From Branchiostoma floridae (taxonomy: Eukaryota; Chordata; Leptocardii; Amphioxiformes; Branchiostomatidae), in assembly GCF_000003815.2 (NCBI RefSeq), contig NC_049983.1, forward strand, positions 6,505,016-6,569,015: a stretch of 64,000 bases of DNA. The letters run 5' to 3'. The notes below the pieces were generated by a model. The model saw only the letters and a program-made list of their open reading frames with translations. It had not been told where the DNA came from and ran no database searches. This document shows positions 14,001-23,609 of this stretch, in pieces (position 1 is the stretch's first letter; each line of letters starts with the position of its first letter). Position numbers and translations under genes: made by a program.

Positions 14001-16397
14001 TATTTGGTTTGTGGATAGGGGATGGGAAGAAGAAGGTCAAGGTTGATTATGTCCTCTGGTGTGTGGCCTTGTAACTTCCCATTTTTGTATCTTTTGTCCT
14101 TGGTTTTCTGTGGTCATGATTTTTTTGGTGGCAGATAGCTTTTGATAAGGAACAGTAGCATAGGTTTGGGGCCTCCTAGCAGCTAGTTGTACACGTAGTC
14201 AGGGTTGATTATGCCATCCCCACCCCCCAGTGTGTGACCTTGGTACTGCAGCAGAACTTCCATTTTTGTATCTTTTGTCCTTGAATTACTATTGTCTTTT
14301 CTATGACAGATAGCTTTTAATGTAGGGAACATGCACATGGTGTGGGTTTGTGGCCACCTAACAGCTTGTTTAAAAGGTGACTTGTCTTAGCATTCCAAGG
14401 AAACATCTTCAGCAGCATTCTAAGAATTTTATGTTTCAAGCCTGGTGCACTTTCTAGTATATAACTAGCAGCATCCTCACTAGGGTCCAGTTGATTGACA
14501 GGGCACCAAATTGTCAGGTAATTAGATTAGTTAGTGTGGCACCTCTCTGTACACCAGATACCAGAGGTGAGTGGCACCTTAACTTGTTAGGAGGAGGAAC
14601 ATGTTGAAGGAGTTAGAGGGGATTCATTTACTGCAGACCAGGAGAGATGGAGAATCCCTAGTGATGGTGCCTATGACCACTTGGTGTGTCATTAGCTTAT
14701 ACAGGGTTTATGTCTGGATTTAGCTTTGATTCATCTCAGACAGCAACACATAACCAAAAATCATCATGATCAGTCAACCCCTTCTTGAGTTATTCTTTTC
14801 CAAAACAATTGTGAAACAAAATATTGGCACCAGCTGTTCAAAAAAAGCAGACGGGGCCTGAACCTTAGCACGACTATCTCTCCTTCCCTAGAGCTATCTA
14901 CCATTGAAAAGTGATGACCAAATACAGCATATCCAAGACACGAGATATCAAAACCAGTAGTTTGGCTGCAGTACCATGTGAAGCCAGCTAGGGGTCCAAA
15001 AATTGATAATTTTTAGGTCTTATCAAGACCTACTCACATACAAAGTATCGCGAGAATCCACTTGCATTCTTATGTTATCGTGTTGACAGACGGACAGACA
15101 GATACACGAACGCTGACAAAATCATACTTTACAAAGGTAAAAGAAATACATACTGGTAATGGTATAGGTTTACATGGAGGTGGTAAAGAATATTTACCTA
15201 TTGAAAAATGACTTATGGCCTGATGATCACAAGTAAGAGTTAGATGATATAGATTAAAACAAACTAGATTGTGAATTAAGTAGATTGTTAGGTTTGACTT
15301 TCTGATCAATTAAAGGAAAAGTCATGATAGTCAACTTTTGCAGCCAAACACGAACTTCCCTTAGTGGTACAGTCGAAGTGAATAGGCTTTTGTTAGGAAA
15401 TGTTGTTCATCCCCTTGTGTATATTCTGGGTATACATGTACATGTGGAGGAAACATCTGAGGACTGCTGTAGAGGTGGTATCCCTGTGTAGGAAAGGTCA
15501 AAGGTCAGGTACGGGTCTGTTGTCGCCCCTGAGGAAACCAGCAGGGTGGCACCAAATAAGATCCGCACATGTCAGTCCACATCTTGGCAGGAGCTTTGAA
15601 CTTGTTTTGTTCCTGGTACTGGCAAATGGCCTCTTGTTAGTATCAAAGTACATGTACATGTATGATCAAAATGCCATTGTAAGATGCATCTTACAAAAGC
15701 CAATCAAGTATTACCATGATTATAAAGCTTCTTCCTTTTCTGACATTTCTGCTATTTACAGGATAATCTTGTCAATAGCCTAAAACTTCTCTGTAGCCTG
15801 GAGCTTATGATATACATCTGGAATTTTACAGCTGCTGCAAAAAAAATAACAAGAGGTGAACCTTCACTAGTATAAATATGATTGAAAACATGTTGTTACA
15901 ACTTGTATTCTCTGTTGGCCAATCTTGGTAAATAGAGAATACATTTCAATACAATTTTATTTCTCCTCACAAAGTTGCTCATATGCAGTACACTCAGAGC
16001 TAGATCTTGACTGACTGTGTTGTCAGAAACTTTGTTTCCCAGTAATTCCTTTAAGGTTTCCGTCTGAACCGTTACTTCTGTATCTTCTAAAGCTAACCCA
16101 GTCCTGGTAAATAGTGGCTACATTTGAAGTGACATGTTTATATCATCTCACACAGAGACTGGTATGCAGTGCTTAGACTTACATCCTCTCACACATCTTG
16201 TGTGCAGCTGTAGAGGCTGATAGTGTTGAGATAAGTGTAATCCTGGGCAGGGAAGGTTCCTTAGCAACCCTCACTGACACCTTAACACTGGTGTTGTATG
16301 TGTATACTTAGTCTTAGGGCTTTTCCATTTGCCAAGTTCATGAGGCATGATCAAGAAATTTTTTTGCTTGCTTGCTCTCTCACTCATACTGGCTAAG

Positions 16398-16461
<64 letters not shown>

Positions 16462-17843
16462 GCTCTCTCTCTCTCTCTCAGGCTCTCTCTCTCAGGCTCT
16501 CTCTCTCTCAGGCTCTCACTCATTTGAGCTCAGAATTGTCCCATGACAAAGGCCTCCGCTTCTTCCTGTTCTACATAACTTAGGATGTATATTTCTGTCT
16601 TAGTTTGTGTCTTTTATTATCTGGCTAATACACATTATTTCTTTGACTTTCCACAGATTCTCTTTCTCTACTCCCTTCAACTGCTGTTCTCTTAGAATCA
16701 CAGTTATTTCACACACACCCCTTCCATCTCCATTTCTACCTTCACTCGAGACCTCCCATCTTGAAGACTTTTAACAATACCTAGAGACTTTCCCGGTCAA
16801 AGGTCGCTAGGTGGTCATGACCTTGACTTGCCCTTGCCCCTGTATTATTTGTTTGCGCCCCCTCCATGTTGAAGTTGTTATAAGGAGACATGAAGTAGAC
16901 CATTATGTCCCATAGGAAGCTGTTCTAGGTTAGGAACAGGAAGGGATCAAGTTTGTAGTCAGTGGGGGGGTGAGCATAAATGTGGGTCTAAATCTGGTCT
17001 GTAGAGAGGTGAAAACCTTGTTATTTTCTCCATTGCTTTGCAGTATTTTTGCCCTCAAAATTCTTCAACTAGTTTGCCGACGCTTTTTATGTATCTATTA
17101 GATTATTGAGATTAGATCATAGTGTTTTTTATCAGGTAGATTGAGTTTTATGTGGTGTTTTAGTGGTTTTGATGGAGTTCAGGGTCAAGGGCATGGGGCC
17201 TTTATGTGGTTTTAAATGGCAAATTGAATACACATTAAGTGTACTCACTCTGTCTTTGTGTGTAAACTTTGACTATAAATTTGCTAGCACTGACTTGGAG
17301 ACAAGGTATTACCAGTTCATTCTAAAGGTGAAAAAAGAAAAACAAATGTTAAAACAAATGATGACAATCTCATCTCTACTATGAAACCATTTGAAACAAA
17401 CTTGAGCCGACGTTTACTGAATGTGCAAAATGTATGATTAGCAAACAGGAGAATTAACTTTGTAAAACCTCTTAAAGTCCCTTTTCCATTATTTGCCATT
17501 GCAGGGCAACCATAAGCCACCAAAATTGAATTTGTCAACCATAAGCCACCAAAATTGAATTTGTTTCCCTCCCTGATTTTATAATTCGAATATGATTAGA
17601 AGACAAGAAAATACACAAAAAATCTGTTCTTTTTCTGTGAAATTCGTTGAGCAATCTTTGGTTGCAGCACAGTTGCAGCCTCTAGTGAAAGTTGATTAAG
17701 GGACTTTTAAGAGAAAGAATTTCTGTTGATGATTCCTATGTGTTCCACAGATCCGTACCCCAGACCTGGGTGGTCAGCACTCCACAGTGGACATGGTGCA
17801 GACTGTGGTGAAGGAGGTGGAAGCACAGGCAGCAAAACTCTGA
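2034..17843 (+). CDS. IDH3G: Isocitrate dehydrogenase [NAD] subunit gamma, mitochondrial
   Basis: Regulatory subunit of the NAD-dependent isocitrate dehydrogenase of the TCA cycle (isocitrate to 2-oxoglutarate, matrix). I join 13 exons: 2034-2111, 2664-2723, 4165-4262, 4983-5098, 6017-6080, 7546-7608, 7964-8033, 8594-8727, 9284-9386, 9749-9895, 10521-10615, 12595-12655 and 17751-17843. This gives 1182 nt and 393 residues, the length of human IDH3G. All junctions are GT/AG and in phase. Residues 1-46 form an Arg/Ser/Ala-rich mitochondrial leader. [20 protein letters not shown] opens the mature enzyme, followed by [14 protein letters not shown] (about 170-183), [37 protein letters not shown] and [27 protein letters not shown] and the C-terminal [10 protein letters not shown] favour gamma over beta. 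Intron 10 has the donor GTTGAG. A 12-nt microexon might add four residues (see findings). Confidence 0.95.
2402..2569. repeat. Hexamer minisatellite (TAGACA)n in IDH3G intron 1
   Basis: About 168 bp of imperfect TAGACA/TAGGCA/TAGACG hexamers, ending about 95 bp before exon 2. The long low-complexity open frames on the minus strand here come from the repeat. Confidence 0.9.
4319..4579. mobile_element. hAT-like MITE, 261 bp, in IDH3G intron 3
   Basis: A perfect 16-bp TIR (CAGGGCTCGAAATACC and its complement) bounds the element, and TTGAG is directly repeated at both flanks (4314-4318 and 4580-4584). The CAGGG terminus resembles hAT non-autonomous elements, though those usually make 8-bp duplications. 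No coding capacity. Inside are several copies of TGCAGGT/ACCTGCA. Confidence 0.75.
6572..6844. mobile_element. Family A MITE, about 270 bp, in IDH3G intron 5
   Basis: The left end TACTCTCCAAGCAGAGGTTT pairs with the right end AAACCTCTGCTTGGAAAG. The interior holds a diverging CTA/CTG trinucleotide repeat (about 6700-6755). No open frame of its own. Confidence 0.75.
7672..7745. repeat. TCAGGTCCAG repeat with a palindrome
   Basis: Five or so copies of (T)CAGGTCCAG end in an imperfect palindrome centred near 7725 (AGGTCCAGGTCC facing GGACCTGAACCTGGACCT). Lies in IDH3G intron 6. Could fold into a hairpin in RNA or DNA. Confidence 0.7.
8125..8400 (+). mobile_element. SINE-1 (tRNA-derived) in IDH3G intron 7
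   Basis: The head reads TAGCTCAACTGGTAGCAGCC (A-box-like) and then TGTTCAATCC (B-box-like), about the spacing of a tRNA promoter. The body GGTTGGGGCTGCAC, then GTAAAATGGGG is shared with the copy at 29327-29563. Not a functional tRNA: the arms do not pair fully and it continues into SINE body. Confidence 0.7.
9087..9172. repeat. Short inverted repeat, 23-bp arms
   Basis: GCCTCTAACCAGCTGTCAGC at 9087 faces GCTGACAGCTGCCTAGAGGC ending at 9172, with a few mismatches and an AT-rich 40-bp loop. It lies just before IDH3G exon 9. Possibly a relic MITE. Confidence 0.6.
10740..10950 (-). mobile_element. Degraded SINE-like repeat in IDH3G intron 11
   Basis: CCTTTTACCTCCCCAACCAAAGTCA matches in wording the end of the minus-strand SINE-2 copy at 57600-57830 (CCTTTTATCTCCCCAACCGA). 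Reverse-orientation fragment with a decayed head. Confidence 0.4.
11430..11802. mobile_element. Family B MITE, about 373 bp, in IDH3G intron 11
   Basis: Left TIR TTAGGCTATGCTAATTTGAT faces right TIR ATCAAATCAACATAGCCTTA. The interior matches the 62849-63317 copy in inverse order. The open frame across it is not a gene. Confidence 0.7.
12060..12240 (+). mobile_element. SINE-2 copy in IDH3G intron 11
   Basis: A B-box-like GGGTTTGAATCCCC is followed by the family body (CCCTTGGGAAAGGCACC, then CTCACTTCACTCAGGTGAAA, then GTTAGG and AGGACATTAAA). Same body as 30095-30480. Confidence 0.65.
13040..13222. mobile_element. Family A MITE, 5'-truncated with a duplicated right end
   Basis: The interior AGAAAACTAGAAAGCCCAAT is shared with 19250-19415. 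The right end CCAAACCTCTGCTTGGAGAA occurs twice, at 13162 and 13203, so the terminus is tandemly duplicated. Lies in IDH3G intron 12. Confidence 0.6.
13880..14360. repeat. Dispersed repeat (AACTTCCATTTTTGTATC type)
   Basis: Two related blocks contain AACTTCC-CATTTTTGTATC, TTTTGTCCTTGG and GGCAGATAGCTTTTGAT. The same wording recurs at 26470-26720, 40630-40960 and 62590-62770, so this is an interspersed repeat and not IDH3G-specific sequence. Confidence 0.55.
14920..15115. repeat. Dispersed repeat, opposite orientation of the 13.9 kb family
   Basis: GGCTGCAGTACCATGTGAAGC, then AGGGGTCCAAAAATTGA and a GACAGACGGACAGACAGA tail. Similar wording occurs at 25615-25790 and 27205-27310. The GACAGA/CACACA tail may seed microsatellites. 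Confidence 0.5.
15495..15507 (+). promoter_or_regulatory. Perfect DR1 nuclear-receptor element
   Basis: AGGTCA-A-AGGTCA, a perfect direct repeat with 1-bp spacer, the consensus for RXR heterodimers, HNF4 and COUP-TF. It lies in IDH3G intron 12. Function is inference. Confidence 0.5.
16402..16520. repeat. CT microsatellite in IDH3G intron 12
   Basis: About 58 bp of uninterrupted CT, then CT blocks separated by CAGG. The open frame of Ser-Leu repeats comes from this. Confidence 0.95.
16795..16827. promoter_or_regulatory. Cluster of nuclear-receptor half-sites
   Basis: CGGTCAAAGGTCG (imperfect DR1) followed within 6 bp by GGTCATGACCTTGAC, an everted/palindromic pair with a TTGAC extension. IDH3G intron 12. 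Inference only. Confidence 0.35.
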
Positions 17844-18688
17844 ACACCTCTGCAACATCACAAACATCAGGCAGCCAATTGCAAGCTCTGAACACCTGTT
17901 GTTTTTCCCTAAGACCTGACATTTATACACACACCAAGTGCTGTACTAGTAATTTATTTATTACACTTGAAACTTAGTCGTAAACATCTTACTGAAAGGA
18001 TTCAATGTTCATTTGATAGAAAATGTTTTTATAGGAGTTACAACATCAACAGCAACAAGCTCTAAGCACCTTTATCAGAAACATGTTTGCGTAAGGATCT
18101 GACTTCATACACTCACCAAGTGCAGTAAACTATTCCATGATTATGCTATTCAGAATGGTCCTTTCATTTACAGTTGAGGAATGTATTCAGTGTTTATCTG
18201 AAATTGTTGTGGAATTTTTTACAAAAAACAGTGAAAGAGTAATGCTTTTTTTTCGAATGGGACTGTTCATTATATTAGTTCAAGGGAACCAATTTGACAT
18301 ATCTGCAATTGTGCATTGTTTATTTGTGTATCTCTAATATTTAATGAGAACTGGAGCCAACACAGTGTTGAATGATGTTGACTAAGACATACATGTACGT
18401 ACAAGGTTTTGAACTGGTTTTCATAAAGACAAGAATGTTAGCCAGTTATTTTCTGTCATGTAAGAGTGCAATCTGTTGAACATAGAGGGCAACAAGATAC
18501 GAGATATTGTGTATTCATATGTTATTTGTGACTACCAGCAAAATGCTTTAAATATTACATGTATTTGAAAGAAATATGGTGTTCTTCAGTATCAAACTCA
18601 TTTGGACAAAATTGGTTTGTCAAAGTTCTACTATTTCTAAAGCTGTTTCACCTTTTTTAGGGCATTGACATAAATATATGTCAATAAA
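17844..18688 (+). other. IDH3G 3' untranslated region with AATAAA
   Basis: From the TGA at 17841-17843 the sequence stays AT-rich to AATAAA at 18683-18688, the first clear polyadenylation signal I noticed. A block at about 17849-17945 is repeated at 18039-18135 (shared CAACATCA, AAGCTCT-AACACCT, ACACTCACCAAGTGC). The UTR end is not proven. Confidence 0.45.
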
Positions 18689-18741
18689 GTGGACCCAAAC
18701 TGGGTTTCAAACCTGGAGTTGGTTATTTTCGTGTTGCCCCA

Positions 18742-18781
18742 TGACCTTGCTGTTGACCTTGTCCATAAAGGTCATGACCTT
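18742..18781. promoter_or_regulatory. Four TGACCTT nuclear-receptor half-sites in 40 bp
   Basis: TGACCTT at 18742-18748 and 18754-18760, then the palindrome AAGGTCATGACCTT at 18768-18781. The arrangement resembles ERR/orphan-receptor sites. Lies just past the IDH3G polyadenylation signal. Confidence 0.4.
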
Positions 18782-19249
18782 TCTGCACATAAAGTTTTGA
18801 GATGATATCCCTTGGAGTTTTTTTTTTTTAAATCAGCACAACGTTAGGTTAAAACTTTCACCTATATATATTATTTTTGGTGTTATAGAGTTCTTCAGAT
18901 CCTATAGCACGTTTTGAGTTGGCAGCTGAGTGTATGCTGTCAACTCCATCAGGAATACTAGTATTTCTCAACATGCCTAACCTTGAAGGTGTTAACAAAC
19001 TTGGCACATCTGGGTCTCTTGGCAAAGTAAAGCCTAACCCATAGATAATTGGGATTTCACAGACCTAAATGTACATGCAGGTGGTTGCTTTGCAATTTTG
19101 GAGCAAGGAGGTTTTCACAACATGGTTGCTTAGAACTCTGTTGGCCATGGGGTAAACATGCAATACTGAATTCATGGCCAAGGGGGATCCTGAGAGAGTA
19201 TGACTCTTTGACCACCCTCTTTTTGGCACAAGAAAAAAGACAGATGTAA

Positions 19250-19415
19250 GAAGTAAGGCTCCAGCTTGTTTTGGATGTCTATTTAGGTGTTTTTATTGAG
19301 CGTTCTGATTTGTCAGCCTGGCCGAAAGAAAACTAGATGAAATAGAAAGCCCAATAAAAATGCCTCATATAAAAAGACATAAACAAGCTGGAGCCTAACC
19401 TATGCTTGGAGTGTA
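19250..19415. mobile_element. Family A MITE relative
   Basis: The left GGCTCCAGCTTGTTTTGGAT pairs with the right AAACAAGCTGGAGCCTAACC, followed by TATGCTTGGAGTGTA. Interior GAAAGCCCAATAAAAATGCC is shared with 13040-13222. Confidence 0.65.
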
Positions 19416-19944
19416 GGAGGGGATTGGAATTGGATCAAAGCCATTTTAGCATTAAAAAATTACGTGTTTCTAGGGAAATATGTGATATAGAAGGCTTCAG
19501 GTACTTTTTTACCAGGTGTGGAGTGTCGTTCTGACAAGTCCATGTTTGCTGGAATGTTTAATATCGACCCTTATCTCCTCATCTTCTGCAAGGTCAAGTT
19601 CGCAGGTTGGCAATGAAATGTACTTGTCAGTTCTTGGCCAATTCCCAACTACCAGTGTCAGGGTCAAACAGCCCTCTACAACTAATTTGTAAGTTTCATG
19701 TTGTCAATAGCCTCTTTCAGACATCTTGCTACACTAATTACTATACATGTGTTAACATCTGTGTTGGTAAACTTTATCATTGAGCAAACTAGCCTTTATC
19801 TAACCCAAGACAAAGTGAATATCCTCTTGGACTCAATAAATCCGGATTCCTATGCAAGAGGAGTGAAGAAGCCCGTGCTCACCGTCCAACGTTGGACCGA
19901 GACGGGGGGCGACACAGGTTACCTGTCACCATGGCCATCTATAC

Positions 19945-19952
19945 TGACGTCA
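19945..19952. promoter_or_regulatory. Consensus CRE (TGACGTCA)
   Basis: Palindromic ATF/CREB site in a short GC-rich patch (19860-19990). On the minus strand, CCATGGTGACAG and an open frame to a GTGAGCAC donor near 19881 follow within 70 bp, so this may be a minus-strand promoter and first exon. Not proven. Confidence 0.3.
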
Positions 19953-20890
19953 CGTTCCGGAAGCTGCACTCGTCCATTCCGTGAACAAGGCTGATGGAGT
20001 AAGCCAAAAATTTAGTTGGTTAGATTCCGTGTTGGTTAGATAAATTTTACTTTACCCCATGCTAAACGTAGCTATGTAGTCAACAGAAATGTATAGATCA
20101 ACAATTCAGACAAGGGGGCACAGCTGCAAGTTCTTCTGGCAAATTACCACCCCATTCCTTTTTTCCTAACTCTCGCTTTTATTCAACAACCGAAGGTACA
20201 TGTAGTATGAAGTAGAGACGACCTTTCTACAGACTTGGATTTAAGTTACACAATATCCGCTTACTTTCCTTTAGGTATTCTCTTCACAGGCGATTTCAGG
20301 GACGTCTTGTTTTCAAGGCGACTTCACCACTTGCGTTTCTCAACAATTTGTTTCGCATCTCCGAGACTGCCAGAACAGTAGCAAGAGCAAAGGTCTCAAG
20401 GGAGTCACGGGGATTATCAAATAAAAGTTATGTAAAGACAATTTCTTTACTGCCCAATGAACAAGCGTTAGGTGTATGTTTTTGTGTGTACATGTATATG
20501 ATCAAGCCTGTTTCACCATGTGTGTGGCAAGTTAGAGAACCACACTAAAGCGATTTTCCTTTGTTTCCGCACTAAATGGTTTTCTCTAGATTTGTTTTCC
20601 TTGCTCGGAAAACAATTGGGCCCCTTGTAGGTAGTATTCATCATCCCTGGACCGTGTAACGAGCTAGTGTGGCCACGCCTCCTTCTAAGCCAGCTTGTCA
20701 ATCAAACCCTAGTCCAACAGAGTGCAAACTTTTAGTAAACAGTTTACTGTATGTTGCCAACAGTTGTGTCTCAGAAGATCTCAGAAGACACAAAGCAGAG
20801 GTCGTTTTCTCGAAGCTGTGTCTGCGTGGGACTCTTTCTAAGGATTTCTGAAGAGTTGCTATTTTCCTGTCAATTTTACAAGGATTTACT

Positions 20891-21384
20891 TTGTTTGACT
20901 TTACCGTAACTCCCGCTGTGTCTCACCGGGAAGTTTTTCTCACAGGAAGAGAGAAGAGTTCAGGTCATACGGAAATCGTTTACAGGATAAAGCTACTCGA
21001 TTCTGGGACACAAGCCGAGCGCGCCAAGATATCGTCCCACTCTCCTGTCAGTCACTTTTCCAGTCCTGACACAACTAGGGCGAAGTCCGGGCTCGTTCAA
21101 GATTTGAAGGACGTGTCTCTGACTTCAAGATCGTATACTCGAATCCTTGCGGAGCTCCAAGAATTTGAGAAGGTTTTGGGGGTTGCCAAATTTTGAGGGA
21201 TTTCGTTTCTGACATCCGCCCGATAGACTGCTCAAGCGGGGAATTGTTGGCATTGCTAAGCCATTGTGTAAGGAAAAGTACCTCACAGGGTTTCTATCCT
21301 ACTGACCAAGCTAGAGAGAAGGGAAAGCCACAAGCGGAGCAAGTCGGATTGTTTCGTGGATCTTTCTGCAAATATAAAGCAAAG
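20891..21384 (+). other. Open stretch ending at a strong splice donor; possible exon
   Basis: Two open frames (20891-21196 and 21193-21429, both lacking a natural ATG at their start) sit in relatively GC-rich, non-repetitive sequence. The second reads SGELLALLSHCVRKSTSQGF and meets a consensus donor, AAAG-GTGAGT, at 21385. No domain is recognised. It might be an exon of an unseen transcript. Confidence 0.2.
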
Positions 21385-21425
21385 GTGAGTGATATTCCAA
21401 CAGACGCAAATTGCCAGTTACATGT

Positions 21426-21833
21426 ATAGCCTCTACCAGGGTCCAATGTTGCTGGAAAATAGTGGACATTGGAATGATAGACTCATACTAGCTAGAATAG
21501 GAAACAGGGTCGCAAACGATACTATACTCCCCGGCAAGCTATTAACTCCTCTGGCCCGTTATCTGTCTATTTGACCACGTTCTACTATTAATTTTTCAGA
21601 GACTTGTGGAGCATGGTAAAGCAAGTAGAGGCTAGGAGAACAGTAGAAATTTGCCAAATAGATGAGAGATACATTGTAACACATACCTGAGGAGTTAGCT
21701 GGCCAGGGAGTACTTGTATCCAGGTTTGTACTAGTCCCAGCCAGCTGACTCCTCTACTCTGGCGTGTTATTTTGTCTATTTGGTCAATTTCTACTGTTAT
21801 CCTGCGACCTATAAGGAGCCTGGTAGAGGCTAA
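21426..21833. mobile_element. Family D MITE, about 408 bp
   Basis: TAGCCTCTACCAGG at 21426 and CCTGGTAGAGGCTA ending at 21832 form a perfect 14-bp TIR. An internal AGTAGAGGCTAGG near 21630 suggests two copies joined. The shared interior includes GTCTATTTG-CCA and GAGTTAGCTGGCCAG. The 141-codon minus open frame over it is transposon sequence. Confidence 0.7.
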
Positions 21834-22264
21834 TAACTTCGTTGACAGCCTTGTATGGTCTCTAAACTTCATCGTTGGCCATAGAAACCACCACACTCGC
21901 TGATAAAACGTGTTGTTTTTACTTGTCCACGTAAAACTAGGCACTGTCTCTGCGTTTCCTTTCAAAATGTTTTTATCTTGAAAATTCATCGTCTTGAGCC
22001 AAGATAAGAACATACCAGTGAAAGTGACCTTGAGTCAACAAGTATCGAACTCAAGACTCGTTACTAGGATCTTGAGATAGTATCTGTCAGGACGTCCTGA
22101 AGTGCACTTGTGGGATGTTTTCAATTGCACGGTATCGCAATGTTTGCGTTGGGGTTTAGTTTATAATGGTTGCCAGACTGGTTTGTGACATCCCTGCATG
22201 CCTGTCAGCGATAACGAGCTATGGAATGGCAAGGCTCCGGCTAATAACTGTGTGGGTATAGTAC

Positions 22265-22496
22265 ATAGTCTCCTTCGCAGACTTCTAGGGTGGGTGTTTT
22301 CATTTTGAGGGGATCGCTGAGTCGCGAGTTTTAACATAAGCTAAAATACTCTATGCTGAGAAAGAGAGTTTTACGTGCGACGAAACCCCCTTTCCCAGCA
22401 TAGCCATAGAGAACCTTAGCCTATGTTGAAAATTGTGAATCAGTGCTCCGAAAAAAAATAAAAGTAGCCGTTCTAGAAGTCTGCGAAGAAGGCTAT
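22265..22496. mobile_element. Family E MITE, about 232 bp
   Basis: TAGTCTCCTTCGCAGACTTC at the left faces GAAGTCTGCGAAGAAGGCTA at the right. A single end of the same family lies at 30990-31015. Confidence 0.7.
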
Positions 22497-22640
22497 TTAT
22501 GCGGGCAGATCGGCGCTCTGCTTCTGGGTTAATCTCCAAGCAGATATTGGAAGTAAAATAAAATATTTCCTTATTGTCAGTTTGGACTTTGGAGGGACAA
22601 CCAGAATGCTCTGACCAGAATGGTACACAAATGTTCAGAC

Positions 22641-22752
22641 TAAGGTACTCCAAGCAGAGGTTTGGGTGGAAGACCTTTTTATAGTATGCCCCGTTTTCTT
22701 TACGCTTTCACGTCAACGTTTCTTCCCTACCAACATCTGCTTGGAGAGTAAG
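22641..22752. mobile_element. Short family A MITE, about 110 bp
   Basis: TACTCCAAGCAGAGGTTTGG at the left and CATCTGCTTGGAGAGTA at the right. Solo family A ends also lie at 22528 and 22950, so several insertions cluster here. Confidence 0.65.
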
Positions 22753-23246
22753 TAACACCAAAGCAACTTAGCCTGTGCAATAGATTTAATCTCCCAGCAA
22801 GTATAGAAAGGTAACTCTCGGATGCGCCGTCATGCGCGTAGAAGAAAGACCAGCTACGTCGCGGATCCCAAAGCTTGAAAGACTTTGCCTCTCTGCATCT
22901 GCTGAGATGGCGGAATGACGCAAACAAGCTGGAATCTTTTTAGTCTTACATCTGCTTGGAAATTTTAGTCTCTGTATTTCTTTCACCTGTTGTTAGACTC
23001 TGCTGAGTTCGCAAAGTTAACGAAATGTGAGCTAGGTACAGGCTTAGTATGTGGACTGGGTGGCGGCTATCGTATACTACGTTTGGGTGGTGGCCGACCA
23101 ACACCTATTTAACTGCAGCAACAGACCGCCACTGGGGCTGTATAGAATTCAACCATTGCATTACTTCACGATTAGTGCTAACGCTTATTGGTATACACAA
23201 CGTTGTAGTGTTGATGACAGCCAGTGGCCTGTATCCAGGGACAAAA

Positions 23247-23606
23247 TACTCTCAAAGCAGAGGTTAGGTTGTTTTGATGTTAGTACAATGCTAAAATTTC
23301 TTCCAACACAAAGGTGTACACGGATCAAATTTTCAACAACCACTGTCGCCTTCTTCAGGATCAATACTGATGACCAATCACTTCAGAACGTAAACTCGCG
23401 AGAGTTACAGACACGTGATCTTATTAACACGTGATCTTGCGGATACATGACGTCAGCAATGGGTCAAAAGTGCTAGGAAGTTTTTTTCAACATTTTTATC
23501 GGCCTCCTAGACAAAAAGAAAATATTATAAAACAGAAAGCCCTAAAAAAAGGCATAAAAAAACAACGTCCAAAACAACCAGGAACCTAACCTCTGATTGG
23601 AAAGTA
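23247..23606. mobile_element. Family A MITE, about 358 bp, TA-flanked
   Basis: TACTCTCAAAGCAGAGGTTA at the left and TAACCTCTGATTGGAAAGTA at the right; the interior ends GAAAGCCCTAAAAAAAGGC as in other family A copies. The TA at both ends suggests a TA target duplication. Confidence 0.7.
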
Positions 23607-23609
23607 CAT

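Noticed and set aside
2034..17843. IDH3B instead of IDH3G
   Set aside because: [22 protein letters not shown] and [10 protein letters not shown] fit gamma; beta has MTRHNNLD-, GVIECLKIVT- and TRDMGGYSTT-type sequence there.
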